DNA of 64,000 nt from Aequorivita sp. UBA3180 (GTDB taxonomy: Bacteria > Bacteroidota > Bacteroidia > Flavobacteriales > Flavobacteriaceae). Made by a program: the position numbers and the translations under genes. This document shows, in pieces, positions 24,783-32,110 of the stretch (positions within the stretch are counted from its first letter, which is position 1; every line of letters begins with the position of its first letter). The notes under the pieces are model-generated. The model saw only the letters and a list, made by a program, of their open reading frames with translations, was not told the origin of the DNA and did no database searches. Where the stretch lies: contig DEXQ01000009.1 of the NCBI GenBank assembly GCA_002364215.1, positions 80,843 to 144,842 on the forward strand, in the 5' to 3' direction.

Positions 24783-24811
24783 AAATTCCCCCTTCGGGGG
24801 TTAGGGGGCTT
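24783..24811. repeat. C-rich/G-rich palindromic repeat that supplies the ALDH stop codon
   Basis: A CCCCC-TTC-GGGGG hairpin followed by TTAGGGGGCTT. Read on the minus strand it starts AAGCCCCCTAACCCCC. The TAA inside this head is the stop codon of the aldehyde dehydrogenase gene, whose last residues are EAP. The same 16-base head recurs upstream of lipA at 40069. Confidence 0.8.
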
Positions 24812-26261
24812 CATATTTTATACAAACATTCTTCGTCTCCGTAAAAAACCGAAGCGCTTCAAAACCGCCTTCTCTGCCAACGCCGCTATCTTTCATTCCG
24901 CCGAAAGGCGTTCGCAAATCACGGTTTAGCCAGGTATTTACCCAAACAATTCCGGCTTCAATTTCTTTTGAAATGCGCATCGTTCGGTTTAAATCTGAAG
25001 TCCAAAGGGTAGAGGACAAGCCGTATTTCACGGAATTTGCCATTTGCAGAGCTTCTTCCTCAGTTTCAAAAGGCATAATCGTAACCACGGGGCCGAAGAT
25101 TTCTTCTTGGTTTACGCGGCATTGATCGTCAAAAACTTCAATGATTGTTGGTTCCAAATAATAACCGTTTTCAAAACCTTTTACGGTAACTTTATTTCCA
25201 CCGTAAAGAATTTTTCCACCTTCTTTTTCGGCGAGTTTAATATATGATTCCACTTTTTCCAAATGCGGTTTTGAAACCAAAGCGCCCATATTTGTTTCGG
25301 CATCAAACGGATTTCCTATTTTGAGTTGTTTTACTTTTTCAACAAAATCTTTTTTGAATTTTTCGTAAATCGGTTTTTCAACAAAAATTCTACTTCCGCA
25401 AAGGCAGATCTGGCCTTGATTTGCGAAGGAAGAACGCACGGTAACTTCCAACATTTTTTCATAATCACAGTCTGCGAAGATGAGGTTTGGGTTTTTTCCA
25501 CCGAGTTCCAACGATAATTTTTTAAACATTGGCGCTGCCGTTCGGGCAATGTGTTCGCCCGTTTTTGTTCCACCCGTGAATGAAATGGCTTTTATGTTTT
25601 TATGTTCCACAATCGCCTGTCCTGCAGAAGGACCCGTACCGTGCACAATATTCAAAACTCCTTTTGGCAAACCAGCTTCGGTGCAAATTTCACCTAAGAG
25701 AAAAGCCGTAAGTGGCGTGATTTCACTGGGTTTTGCAACCACAGTATTTCCTGCAGCTATTGCCGGGGCGATTTTCCACGAAAATAAATACAATGGAAGA
25801 TTCCATGGCGAAATACAACCGACTACACCAATAGGTTGGCGCAACGTAAAATTAATGGTATTCAAACCAACACTTTCGTGCGCTTCGCTGGCGAATTGTG
25901 TAATTGCATTTCCGAAAAAACGAAAGTTCGCGGACGCCCGTGGAATATCAACAGCCAACGCCAAACTCAAAGGTTTTCCATTGTCTTTTGCTTCGGCTTC
26001 GGCCAATTCAACTAATTTTTCATCAATTAAATCTGCAATTTTTAGTAGAATTCTGCTACGTTCGTCAATGGTTGTGTTGCTCCATTTTGGAAAAGCTGCT
26101 TTTGCAGCTTGGTATGCACTTTCAATATCCTCCGCATTTGAATTTGCGATTTGTGAATACACTTCGCCATTGGAAGGATTGTAATTATCCAACCATTTTT
26201 TGGAAAGTGGTTCAACATATTCGCCGTTTATGTAGTTTAGAATTTTTTGCATTTCACTCAT
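24801..26261 (-). CDS. Aldehyde dehydrogenase, 2-aminomuconate-semialdehyde dehydrogenase type (ALDH8A1-like)
   Basis: A 486-residue NAD-dependent ALDH. The general-base Glu252 is in LELGGKNPN, catalytic Cys286 in NQGQICLCGSR, and the EIFGPVVTIMPF block follows. The sequence pattern resembles the hydroxymuconic/aminomuconic semialdehyde branch. Its position between RidA and SDR genes in a cluster with ACMSD indicates that it oxidises 2-aminomuconate-6-semialdehyde to 2-aminomuconate. The last three codons and stop fall in a C-rich intergenic repeat. It starts 12 bp after the RidA stop. A long antisense ORF over it is a shadow. Confidence 0.92.
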   Translation of the reverse strand: MSEMQKILNYINGEYVEPLSKKWLDNYNPSNGEVYSQIANSNAEDIESAYQAAKAAFPKWSNTTIDERSRILLKIADLIDEKLVELAEAEAKDNGKPLSLALAVDIPRASANFRFFGNAITQFASEAHESVGLNTINFTLRQPIGVVGCISPWNLPLYLFSWKIAPAIAAGNTVVAKPSEITPLTAFLLGEICTEAGLPKGVLNIVHGTGPSAGQAIVEHKNIKAISFTGGTKTGEHIARTAAPMFKKLSLELGGKNPNLIFADCDYEKMLEVTVRSSFANQGQICLCGSRIFVEKPIYEKFKKDFVEKVKQLKIGNPFDAETNMGALVSKPHLEKVESYIKLAEKEGGKILYGGNKVTVKGFENGYYLEPTIIEVFDDQCRVNQEEIFGPVVTIMPFETEEEALQMANSVKYGLSSTLWTSDLNRTMRISKEIEAGIVWVNTWLNRDLRTPFGGMKDSGVGREGGFEALRFFTETKNVCIKYEAP

Positions 26262-26273
26262 AACTCTGCACTC

Positions 26274-26702
26274 TTAACTCTTAACTGGAGAATAAGCCAT
26301 CGCCTTAATCTCTACCACCAAATACGGATGCGGCAATTGATGCACGGCAACAGTGGTGCGCGTTGGTCCCGTTTCCTTGTTAAAATATTCAGCGTAAACT
26401 TGATTGTAGCCCGCAAAGTCATTCATATTTACCAAAAAGCTGGTTACGTCCACAACATCGGCCATTGTTGCGCCTTCGGTGGCTAAATAGTCTTTTATAT
26501 TTTCAAGTACGGCGCGGGTTTGTTCTTTTATATCGAAATGCATCGTTCCCATTTCGTCAATTTTATTTACGCCGGCAAAGGTGTTGTCCGGCAAACGCGA
26601 ACTTGTGCCGCTAATAAATATAAAATCGCCCACGCGCTTTACGTGCGGATATGCGCCACGTGGCGTTGCTTTTCCTGCTACTAATCTGCTTTTGTTACTC
26701 AT
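26274..26702 (-). CDS. RidA-family 2-aminomuconate deaminase-like protein
   Basis: A 142-residue RidA/YjgF-fold protein: GAYPHVKRVGDFIFISGTSSR at the N-terminus, the conserved Arg in GPTRTTVAVHQLPHP, and the VEIKAMAY end. Classical RidA proteins are about 128 residues, whereas 2-aminomuconate deaminases such as AmnD are close to this length. Located directly before the ALDH that makes 2-aminomuconate, it most likely removes the amino group to give 4-oxalocrotonate and ammonia. A general enamine deaminase role remains possible. Its last codons lie in a GTTAAGAG simple repeat. Confidence 0.88.
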   Translation of the reverse strand: MSNKSRLVAGKATPRGAYPHVKRVGDFIFISGTSSRLPDNTFAGVNKIDEMGTMHFDIKEQTRAVLENIKDYLATEGATMADVVDVTSFLVNMNDFAGYNQVYAEYFNKETGPTRTTVAVHQLPHPYLVVEIKAMAYSPVKS

Positions 26703-26715
26703 AAATTAAATCTTT

Positions 26716-26799
26716 TGTCAGGTCGAGCGCAGTCGAGACCTATTCTTTTATATCAGAATTTTGCTGAACATTGACCTCTCGACTGCGCTCGAGGAGACA
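26716..26799. repeat. Inverted repeat with TCGAGCGCAGTCGAGA arms between KMO and RidA genes
   Basis: The 16-bp core TCGAGCGCAGTCGAGA is present at 26723-26738 and as its exact reverse complement at about 26778-26793. Outer TGTC/GACA ends also match, and the loop is about 40 bases. It fills most of the 102-bp gap. A diverged single arm occurs at 62414-62439. This repeat type is very common between genes in flavobacteria. Confidence 0.88.
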
Positions 26800-26804
26800 A
26801 TTAT

Positions 26805-28217
26805 TTACCCAAACGCCACTTCATCATCATGAAGAATGGCTTCGGTTTCTTTTTTTACTAGTTCCAGTTTTTCTTTTAATGACATTTCTTCTCTGATTTT
26901 TCCGTCGTCCAAAAGATTTAAAATCGCTTTGTCCTGTGCGCGTCCGCGTTTCAATGCTTCGGAATATGTGATTGATTCCTTAAAGGTAACCAAAGAATAT
27001 TTGCTGTAATATTCTTCGGGAAATTCTGCTTCAAAAGCGGTTTCCAGTTTTCTCTTTCTTTGGAAAATTTCCATTGCGGTGTGTTCCTTCATTTCGTGGA
27101 AATTGTCCACCGCCAAATCTGCAATCGCGTCTGTATCTTTTTTCCGAAGCGCTTCGTATTCCTTAAAAATCATTTCCCAATTAACTCCTTCCCTTTGGGA
27201 AGGCTGGGATGGGACATATTTCTCAAGAATTTCATCAAAAACAACCACATCTTCAAAGGAAGCGTTCATTCCTTGTCCGTAAAACGGAACTATGGCATGT
27301 GCGGCATCGCCCATTAAAAGAACTTTTCCGAAGGCATTCCAGGGTGAACACTTTACGGTTCCCAAAGGTCCAGTTGGATTTCCGAAAAACTCTTCGGCAA
27401 GATTTGGGATCATTTCCACCACATCGGGGAATTCTTTGTTAAAATATTCGTGAACCATTTCCGGCGAAGTCAAATTCGCAAAGCAATAGTCGCTGTTTTC
27501 ATACGGAAGAAATAAGGTAACCGTAAAACTTCCGTCGAGATTTGGAAGTGCGATCAACATATCTTCACCTCGCGGCCAAATGTGCAACGCGTTTTTAAAC
27601 GTTCTGTAACCGTTATTTTCTGTAGCGGGTATTTCAAGTTCTTTATAACCGTGACTTAGCCATTGCTGCGAAAAACTGAAAAGAAACTTATGGCTTTCAA
27701 ACATATTTTTACGTACCGCTGAACCCGCGCCGTCGGTTCCGAAAATAGCATCGGCGGAAATTGTAATTTCTTCTTTTGAATTATAATTCCTGAAAGTAGC
27801 CGAAGCATTTTCCAAATCCACAGTTTCGCAAGCGTGGTTAAAAATGAGTTTTACGTTTGGCATTTTTTCAGCTTCATCCAAAAGAAGCATATTCAAACCG
27901 GGTCGCGAAATGGAGTTGATGTATTCATCTTTTCTACCGCTGTACGGACTCAAAAAAGTATTTCCAGCTTTGTCGTGAATCATCCTCCCGTTCATTGGGA
28001 TGCATAGTTTTTTTGCTTCTTCTTCTAAACCTGCAAGTCGCAATCCTCGTAATCCACGATCGCTCAAAGCTAAGTTTATGGAACGTCCGGCGTCTTGGGT
28101 TACTTTTCGCAAATCGGGCCGTTTTTCTACTAAGGTTACTTCAAAACCGCGTTGTGCCATTCGCAGTGCGAGAAGGCTTCCGCAGAGTCCGGCGCCGATT
28201 ATTAGGATATTGTTCAT
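26805..28217 (-). CDS. kmo: Kynurenine 3-monooxygenase (FAD-dependent)
   Basis: Hydroxylates L-kynurenine to 3-hydroxykynurenine with NADPH and O2. The 470-residue flavoprotein has IIGAGLCGSLLA (FAD Rossmann, residues 6-17), GTDGAGSAVRK near 160 and LMGDAAHAIVPFYGQGMNASFED (301-323). It shows the residues expected for a KMO: SINLALSDRG near 46-55 and WPRGEDMLIALPN near 214-226. An insert of about ten residues (335-345, PSQPSQREG) lies between the FAD domain and the C-terminal helical region and is encoded by a palindromic repeat. A C-terminal hydrophobic membrane anchor is absent. The gene is second in the kynurenine cluster. Confidence 0.94.
   Translation of the reverse strand: MNNILIIGAGLCGSLLALRMAQRGFEVTLVEKRPDLRKVTQDAGRSINLALSDRGLRGLRLAGLEEEAKKLCIPMNGRMIHDKAGNTFLSPYSGRKDEYINSISRPGLNMLLLDEAEKMPNVKLIFNHACETVDLENASATFRNYNSKEEITISADAIFGTDGAGSAVRKNMFESHKFLFSFSQQWLSHGYKELEIPATENNGYRTFKNALHIWPRGEDMLIALPNLDGSFTVTLFLPYENSDYCFANLTSPEMVHEYFNKEFPDVVEMIPNLAEEFFGNPTGPLGTVKCSPWNAFGKVLLMGDAAHAIVPFYGQGMNASFEDVVVFDEILEKYVPSQPSQREGVNWEMIFKEYEALRKKDTDAIADLAVDNFHEMKEHTAMEIFQRKRKLETAFEAEFPEEYYSKYSLVTFKESITYSEALKRGRAQDKAILNLLDDGKIREEMSLKEKLELVKKETEAILHDDEVAFG
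27187..27212. repeat. Palindromic repeat in frame within the KMO gene
   Basis: CCTTCCC-TTT-GGGAAGG hairpin followed by CTGGGATGG. It is read on the minus strand as the insert PSQPSQREG in KMO. The composition and layout (CCCAtCCC then a CCC/GGG hairpin) resemble the C-rich intergenic repeats at 24783 and 40069. Confidence 0.75.
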
Positions 28218-28244
28218 TGTCTATTTTTATTTTTTATTCAATCA

Positions 28245-28326
28245 TGCAAGATTTTCAAAACCTTGTAGTATTTAAATCTTTAGCTTAAAGACCTACAAGG
28301 AGGCCTGCGGCAACATCTTGCAGGTC
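28245..28326. repeat. Paired ACCTACAAGG-type palindromes at the KynU 3' end
   Basis: Two related elements. The first is TGCAAGATTTTCAAAACC-type at 28245-28268. The second has arms GACCTACAAG (28290-28299) and CTTGCAGGTC (28317-28326), one mismatch apart from perfect. The second is translated as the last residues of kynureninase. The first lies in the 62-bp gap before KMO. Confidence 0.78.
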
Positions 28327-29587
28327 GGTTTAAAATTTCCCTTAATTTTTCCGAAAATCGAAATACATCCTCAAAACTATTGTAAAGTGGGGCGGGAGCA
28401 ACGCGGATTACATCCGGCTCTCGCCAATCACTTATCACGCCAGCTTGGGTTAGTTTTGTGTGTAAATTTTTATCGGCATTTTTCACTTGAATTGAAAGTT
28501 GGCAGCCGCGTTCTTCGGGATTTCTTGGAGTGATTACGTTAATTGAATCGTTTTTCATTTCATCCAATAAAAACTCTAAAAATCCAGTTAGTTTTTCAGA
28601 TTTCTTCCGAAGATTTTCAAAACCAGCTTCCGCAAAAGTATCCAATGATGCACGAATGGCTGCCATCGATAAAATTGGCGGATTGCTTAATTGCCAACCC
28701 TCTGCGCCAGGCAAGGCATCAAATTCGTGCCGCATATTGAAACGCGTTTTTTTGTTGTGCCCCCACCAACCTGCAAATCGATTTAGTTTTTCATTGTTTG
28801 CGTGGCGTTCGTGAACAAAACACCCGCCCAAACTTCCCGGGCCGCTGTTTAAATACTTATAGGTACACCAAACGGCGAAATCTGCTCCCGTTTCGTGAAG
28901 GTTTGGCTGAATATTTCCTGCGCCGTGCGCCAAATCAAAACCGACCATACAATTATATTTATGGCCGAGTTCGGTAATTTTTTTGAGCGGAAAGGATTGG
29001 CCTGTGTAATAATTGGTACTGCCGATCATTAGTAAAGCAATTTCGTTTCCGTGATTTTTCATTATTTCCTCCAAATCCTCAAAACGGCAAAGTTCCTCGC
29101 CCTTTCTCGGTTTCCAAAGAATTAATCCGTCTTTCGGGTCAATTCCGTGATATTTCAGTTGGCTTTCAACTGCATATTTATCACTTGGAAAAGCATCGCT
29201 TTCAACCACAATTTTATATTTCGTTTTTGTGGGTTGAAAAAAGGAAACCATCATTAAGTGAAGGTTTGTTGTCAACGTATTCATTACAACTACTTCCGAA
29301 GGTTTCGCGCCAACGATTTTCGCCATATTTTCTGTCAGAAATTCGTGGTAGGGTAGCCAAGGATGTTTGCCTTCCACGTGGCCTTCAACACCTAAATTTG
29401 CCCAATCGGCAAGTTCTTCTTTTATATATTTTGAAGTAATTTTGGGTTGCAGCCCAAGGGAATTTCCGCAGAGATAAACAAGTGCTTCACCGGACGTATT
29501 TTTTGGAATATGAAACTTGTTTCTGAAAGACGCTAAAGCATCTTCGGCATCTTGTTTTTTTGCGTATTCTAAAGAATTTTGGAACAT
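28280..29587 (-). CDS. kynU: Kynureninase (PLP-dependent)
   Basis: Cleaves 3-hydroxykynurenine to 3-hydroxyanthranilate and alanine (and kynurenine to anthranilate). The 435-residue product has LCGNSLGLQPK near residue 40, GFDLAHGAGN near 217, the PLP lysine Lys244 in CTYKYLNSGPGSLGG, and the WWGHNK and GAEGWQLSNPPI blocks. The last 15 residues (CCRRPPC-rich) have no family likeness and are read from a palindromic repeat, so the original stop seems to have been displaced. It is first in the minus-strand kynurenine cluster. A -7-like box lies 31 bases upstream. Confidence 0.95.
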   Translation of the reverse strand: MFQNSLEYAKKQDAEDALASFRNKFHIPKNTSGEALVYLCGNSLGLQPKITSKYIKEELADWANLGVEGHVEGKHPWLPYHEFLTENMAKIVGAKPSEVVVMNTLTTNLHLMMVSFFQPTKTKYKIVVESDAFPSDKYAVESQLKYHGIDPKDGLILWKPRKGEELCRFEDLEEIMKNHGNEIALLMIGSTNYYTGQSFPLKKITELGHKYNCMVGFDLAHGAGNIQPNLHETGADFAVWCTYKYLNSGPGSLGGCFVHERHANNEKLNRFAGWWGHNKKTRFNMRHEFDALPGAEGWQLSNPPILSMAAIRASLDTFAEAGFENLRKKSEKLTGFLEFLLDEMKNDSINVITPRNPEERGCQLSIQVKNADKNLHTKLTQAGVISDWREPDVIRVAPAPLYNSFEDVFRFSEKLREILNRPARCCRRPPCRSLS

Positions 29588-29617
29588 TGGGTTGTGTTGA
29601 ATTTTATCGGCTTTTCA

Positions 29618-29625
29618 CAAAAATA
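29618..29625 (-). promoter_or_regulatory. Possible -7 box (TATTTTTG) for the kynurenine cluster
   Basis: Reads TATTTTTG on the minus strand and fits TAnnTTTG. It lies 31 bases before the kynU ATG, in the only gap upstream of the cluster. No clear -33 TTTG was seen, so confidence is moderate. Confidence 0.45.
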
Positions 29626-29640
29626 GGAATTAAAATTCGT

Positions 29641-30342
29641 TTAATTGGCTGTTTCTTTTTTAACCGAAATATTACTGAAATACAACTTAAAACCGCCAGT
29701 GCTATCCTTATGCATTTTTGCAATTTCAATTCCACTGAAATTTTCATAATCTTCCCAGGTAGTACTCATAGAGGGCGCCTCTGTATTTCCTTTTCTATAG
29801 TTCCACTCCTTTATTTTGAAATCGTGGTCGTAGAAAAAATCATAAGCATCGCCAGGGGTATAGCCTCCATCGTTTCCGTAAACAATTGTTAATTGAGCTA
29901 AAGTGTCTTTAGAAATTGGCGCAACAGCATTTTCTTTTTCCGAAAAAGTAATTCCTTTATCCCAAAGCAATTGAAAAGGTGCCAGTAGCCAATATTTATC
30001 ATTAATAAAAGCTGCGTCAGTTTTCATAACAATGCTATCCATTTTTGAACGGTTATAATGTATGGTGTCCGTAGCCGAAATCATTGAAACGGACCCTGTT
30101 TTTGACTTCCAAATCCAAGCTCGGTCAAAATGGTTTTCACCGCGATCTACATTGAAAGTGAAAGCTAATTCTGAAACGTCTTTCCAATTTTCATAACCGT
30201 TAGCGTTTGCTATTTGATGCCTAATGTCTAAATTTTGAAGAGAATCTTTTTCGTCAATTAATTCAACTTCCGAAGATTTTTGGCTGTTATTGCAGCTCAA
30301 AAAAACTAAAAATACGGTCAGGATGGTATAAGAGATTTTCAT
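29641..30342 (-). CDS. Hypothetical lipoprotein
   Basis: A 233-residue protein with a lipoprotein signal (MKISYTILTVFLVFLSC, Cys17). The mature part is beta-rich and starts with ANGYENWKDVSELAFTFNV, resembling the layout of DUF6503-type Bacteroidota lipoproteins in which an 'aGG.enw' helix precedes a lipoprotein-carrier-like sheet. The name is not certain. It is transcribed toward kynU with 53 bp between them but has no evident metabolic link. Confidence 0.65.
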   Translation of the reverse strand: MKISYTILTVFLVFLSCNNSQKSSEVELIDEKDSLQNLDIRHQIANANGYENWKDVSELAFTFNVDRGENHFDRAWIWKSKTGSVSMISATDTIHYNRSKMDSIVMKTDAAFINDKYWLLAPFQLLWDKGITFSEKENAVAPISKDTLAQLTIVYGNDGGYTPGDAYDFFYDHDFKIKEWNYRKGNTEAPSMSTTWEDYENFSGIEIAKMHKDSTGGFKLYFSNISVKKETAN

Positions 30343-30435
30343 ATTCAGTATGTTTTCTGTAAAAGTAAAGAATACTTTTGGCTTTCATATTTTTTGTATT
30401 TTTATTGTGTTGAACTAAGTTAACTCCCCATTGCA

Positions 30436-30708
30436 ATGCGTGTGATAGATAACAAAGAAACAAATAGGTTCGAGGCCGAAGAAGATGGCCATAAAGCTAT
30501 TATTGAATATTCCGTGCAGCCAGGCATTTTATCATTAAACCACACGGAAGTTCCCAAAGAGCTTGCGGGGCAGGGCATAGCGAGCGAGATGACGGAAAAA
30601 GTTTTGCTGCAGATAGAACTTCGCGGTTTGAAAGTGATTCCCGTTTGTCCCTTTATAAAAAAATATATTGATAAACATCCCGAATGGAAATCTATTATAG
30701 CAAAGTAA
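30436..30708 (+). CDS. Small GNAT-like N-acetyltransferase (COG2388/YjdJ type)
   Basis: A 90-residue minimal acetyltransferase-fold protein. It contains the shortened acetyl-CoA loop LAGQGIASEMTEKVL (the QGIAS pattern), a strand LSLNHTEVPKEL, and the C-terminal VIPVCPFIKKYIDKHPEWK typical of this short family. The family includes proteins of unknown substrate. Single gene, ended by a strong terminator. Confidence 0.88.
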   Translation: MRVIDNKETNRFEAEEDGHKAIIEYSVQPGILSLNHTEVPKELAGQGIASEMTEKVLLQIELRGLKVIPVCPFIKKYIDKHPEWKSIIAK

Positions 30709-30720
30709 GAAAGTTTAAAA

Positions 30721-30754
30721 AACCCTTTCAATTATTGTTGAAAGGGTTTTTTTC
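30721..30754. terminator. Bidirectional terminator between the small GNAT and the 43-aa lipoprotein genes
   Basis: A perfect 11-bp stem AACCCTTTCAA / TTGAAAGGGTT with a 6-base loop, T-run on the right and A-run on the left. It can serve the convergent genes on both sides. Confidence 0.9.
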
Positions 30755-30774
30755 ATAAAATATTTCCATTAAAA

Positions 30775-30906
30775 TTAATCCACTGCGTCTTCTACATCGT
30801 CCGCAACGTCTTCAATTTCGTCGCCAACTGTTTTGTTTTCGCGGCAACTTGTAAAGCTTGTAGCCATTAATCCTGCTGCAAATAAAATTAAAAATACTTT
30901 TTTCAT
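30775..30906 (-). CDS. Very small lipoprotein (43 aa)
   Basis: Reads MKKVFLILFAAGLMATSF, a signal sequence, then a lipobox TSC with Cys21, then a short acidic tail (GDEIEDVADDVEDAVD). The 22-residue mature peptide is almost all charged or small residues. The frame is clean from ATG to TAA and convergent with the GNAT gene across a terminator. Short acidic lipoproteins of this kind are common in flavobacteria beside stress genes. Function unknown. It shares the minus strand with the small membrane protein 41 bp upstream. Confidence 0.7.
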   Translation of the reverse strand: MKKVFLILFAAGLMATSFTSCRENKTVGDEIEDVADDVEDAVD

Positions 30907-30947
30907 ATTAGATTGTTTGTTTAAGAGTTAATAATTTGTTTGTTGTC

Positions 30948-31106
30948 TTAAGGTCTGCGTCCAGTTGCCAATCGGTATAAAATACCAATAATTGCCAAGA
31001 CCAATAAAATGTGAATTAGGCTTCCAACAGCTTCACCGAAACCGAAATAGCCTACGAGCCATCCTATGATAAGGAGTACTACAATTAACCAGATGATGTC
31101 ACCCAT
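30948..31106 (-). CDS. Small two-helix membrane protein, lmo0937 family
   Basis: 52 residues. MGDIIWLIVVLLIIGWLVGYFGF forms one helix and a second (IHILLVLAIIGILYRLATGRRP) follows. This is the pattern of the lmo0937/DUF5670-type small membrane proteins found widely in bacteria. It lies just upstream of the 43-aa lipoprotein gene on the same strand, so both may be made from one short transcript. Function unknown. Confidence 0.8.
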   Translation of the reverse strand: MGDIIWLIVVLLIIGWLVGYFGFGEAVGSLIHILLVLAIIGILYRLATGRRP

Positions 31107-31243
31107 AATGATAGTTTTTTAAAGTTAGTGTCATTAAAACTACGATAAAACCTTTCTTTTATCAATTTATTTAACCCATGTTTAACGAAATTATCAATAA
31201 AATATCAAAAATGTTACTAAATGTGTTTTTTGAGTTAATTGGC

Positions 31244-31251
31244 TATATTTG
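31244..31251 (+). promoter_or_regulatory. Bacteroidota -7 box (TATATTTG) for the 31261 methyltransferase
   Basis: TATATTTG ends 9 bases before ATG 31261. It overlaps the in-frame TTG at 31249, arguing for ATG 31261 or 31267 as the start. Confidence 0.55.
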
Positions 31252-31260
31252 GGGAAAAAG

Positions 31261-32088
31261 ATGCTAATGAATTATTCCGAAGAATTTGAAACCAACCGAA
31301 AAACCTGGAATTCAAAGGTAACTGTGCATGCCAAAAGTGAATTTTACGACTTAGAAAATTTCATCAATGGAAAATCCTCGCTCCATGAATATGAAATTAA
31401 TGCCTTGGGTGATGTTTCGGGAAAGCGGCTTTTGCATCTTCAGTGCCATTTTGGGCAGGATACCTTGAGTTTTGCGCGAATGGGAGCTAAATGTACGGGT
31501 GTAGATATTTCTGATGAAGGAATCAAATTGGCAAAACAATTGAACACCGAGCTAAAACTTGATGCGGACTTTGTTTGCTGCAATGTTTTGGAGACTTCAA
31601 AATATGTTTCAGAAAAGTTTGATATTGTTTTTACAAGCTATGGAACGATTGGTTGGTTGCCCGATTTAAAACCGTGGGCGCAGATGATTTCGGAACGGTT
31701 AAAACCCGGCGGTTTCTTATATATTGTTGAATTTCATCCCATTGCTTGGATGTTTGATTATACCGTTTCACCTCCAGAGATGAAATATGGCTACCATCAA
31801 AAAGATACTATTTATGAAGAATACGAGGGAACCTATGCCGATAAAAACTCAAAAATGGTGAGTAAGGAATACGGCTGGAACCATAGTTTGGGGGAAGTGA
31901 TTTCTTCACTTTCCGAAGCTGGACTACATATTGCTTACTTAAAAGAGCACGATGCTTCGCCTTATGATATTTTTCCAGGATTAGTTGAAAATGACAAAGG
32001 GATGTTTGAGCTTTCAAGCAAAATGTACCCGTTGATTTTTGAAGTGAAGGCAATAAAAAATTCCACACCCGAAGCTGTGGAATTATAA
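31261..32088 (+). CDS. Class I SAM-dependent methyltransferase
   Basis: About 275 residues. Motif I is LLHLQCHFGQDTLSFARMGAKCTGVDIS (about residue 60-87), with VCCNVLE for motif II and IVFTSYGTIGWLPDL and LKPGGFLYIVEFHP for motifs III-IV. The LQCHFGQDTL version of motif I is a recognisable subgroup of methyltransferase domain 25 proteins. Substrate unknown. ATG 31267 is an alternative start. It converges on msrA with a 22-bp gap. Confidence 0.85.
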   Translation: MLMNYSEEFETNRKTWNSKVTVHAKSEFYDLENFINGKSSLHEYEINALGDVSGKRLLHLQCHFGQDTLSFARMGAKCTGVDISDEGIKLAKQLNTELKLDADFVCCNVLETSKYVSEKFDIVFTSYGTIGWLPDLKPWAQMISERLKPGGFLYIVEFHPIAWMFDYTVSPPEMKYGYHQKDTIYEEYEGTYADKNSKMVSKEYGWNHSLGEVISSLSEAGLHIAYLKEHDASPYDIFPGLVENDKGMFELSSKMYPLIFEVKAIKNSTPEAVEL

Positions 32089-32110
32089 TATTTTAAAAAT
32101 TTAATGAGAA

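Noticed and set aside
25480..26184. 234-codon plus-strand ORF opposite the ALDH gene
   Set aside because: Antisense shadow; no domain, and the ALDH frame is intact and conserved.
21095..29587. A hidden 3-hydroxyanthranilate dioxygenase in the cluster
   Set aside because: All frames between the named genes were read; no cupin-like HxnE...H frame of the right size is present.
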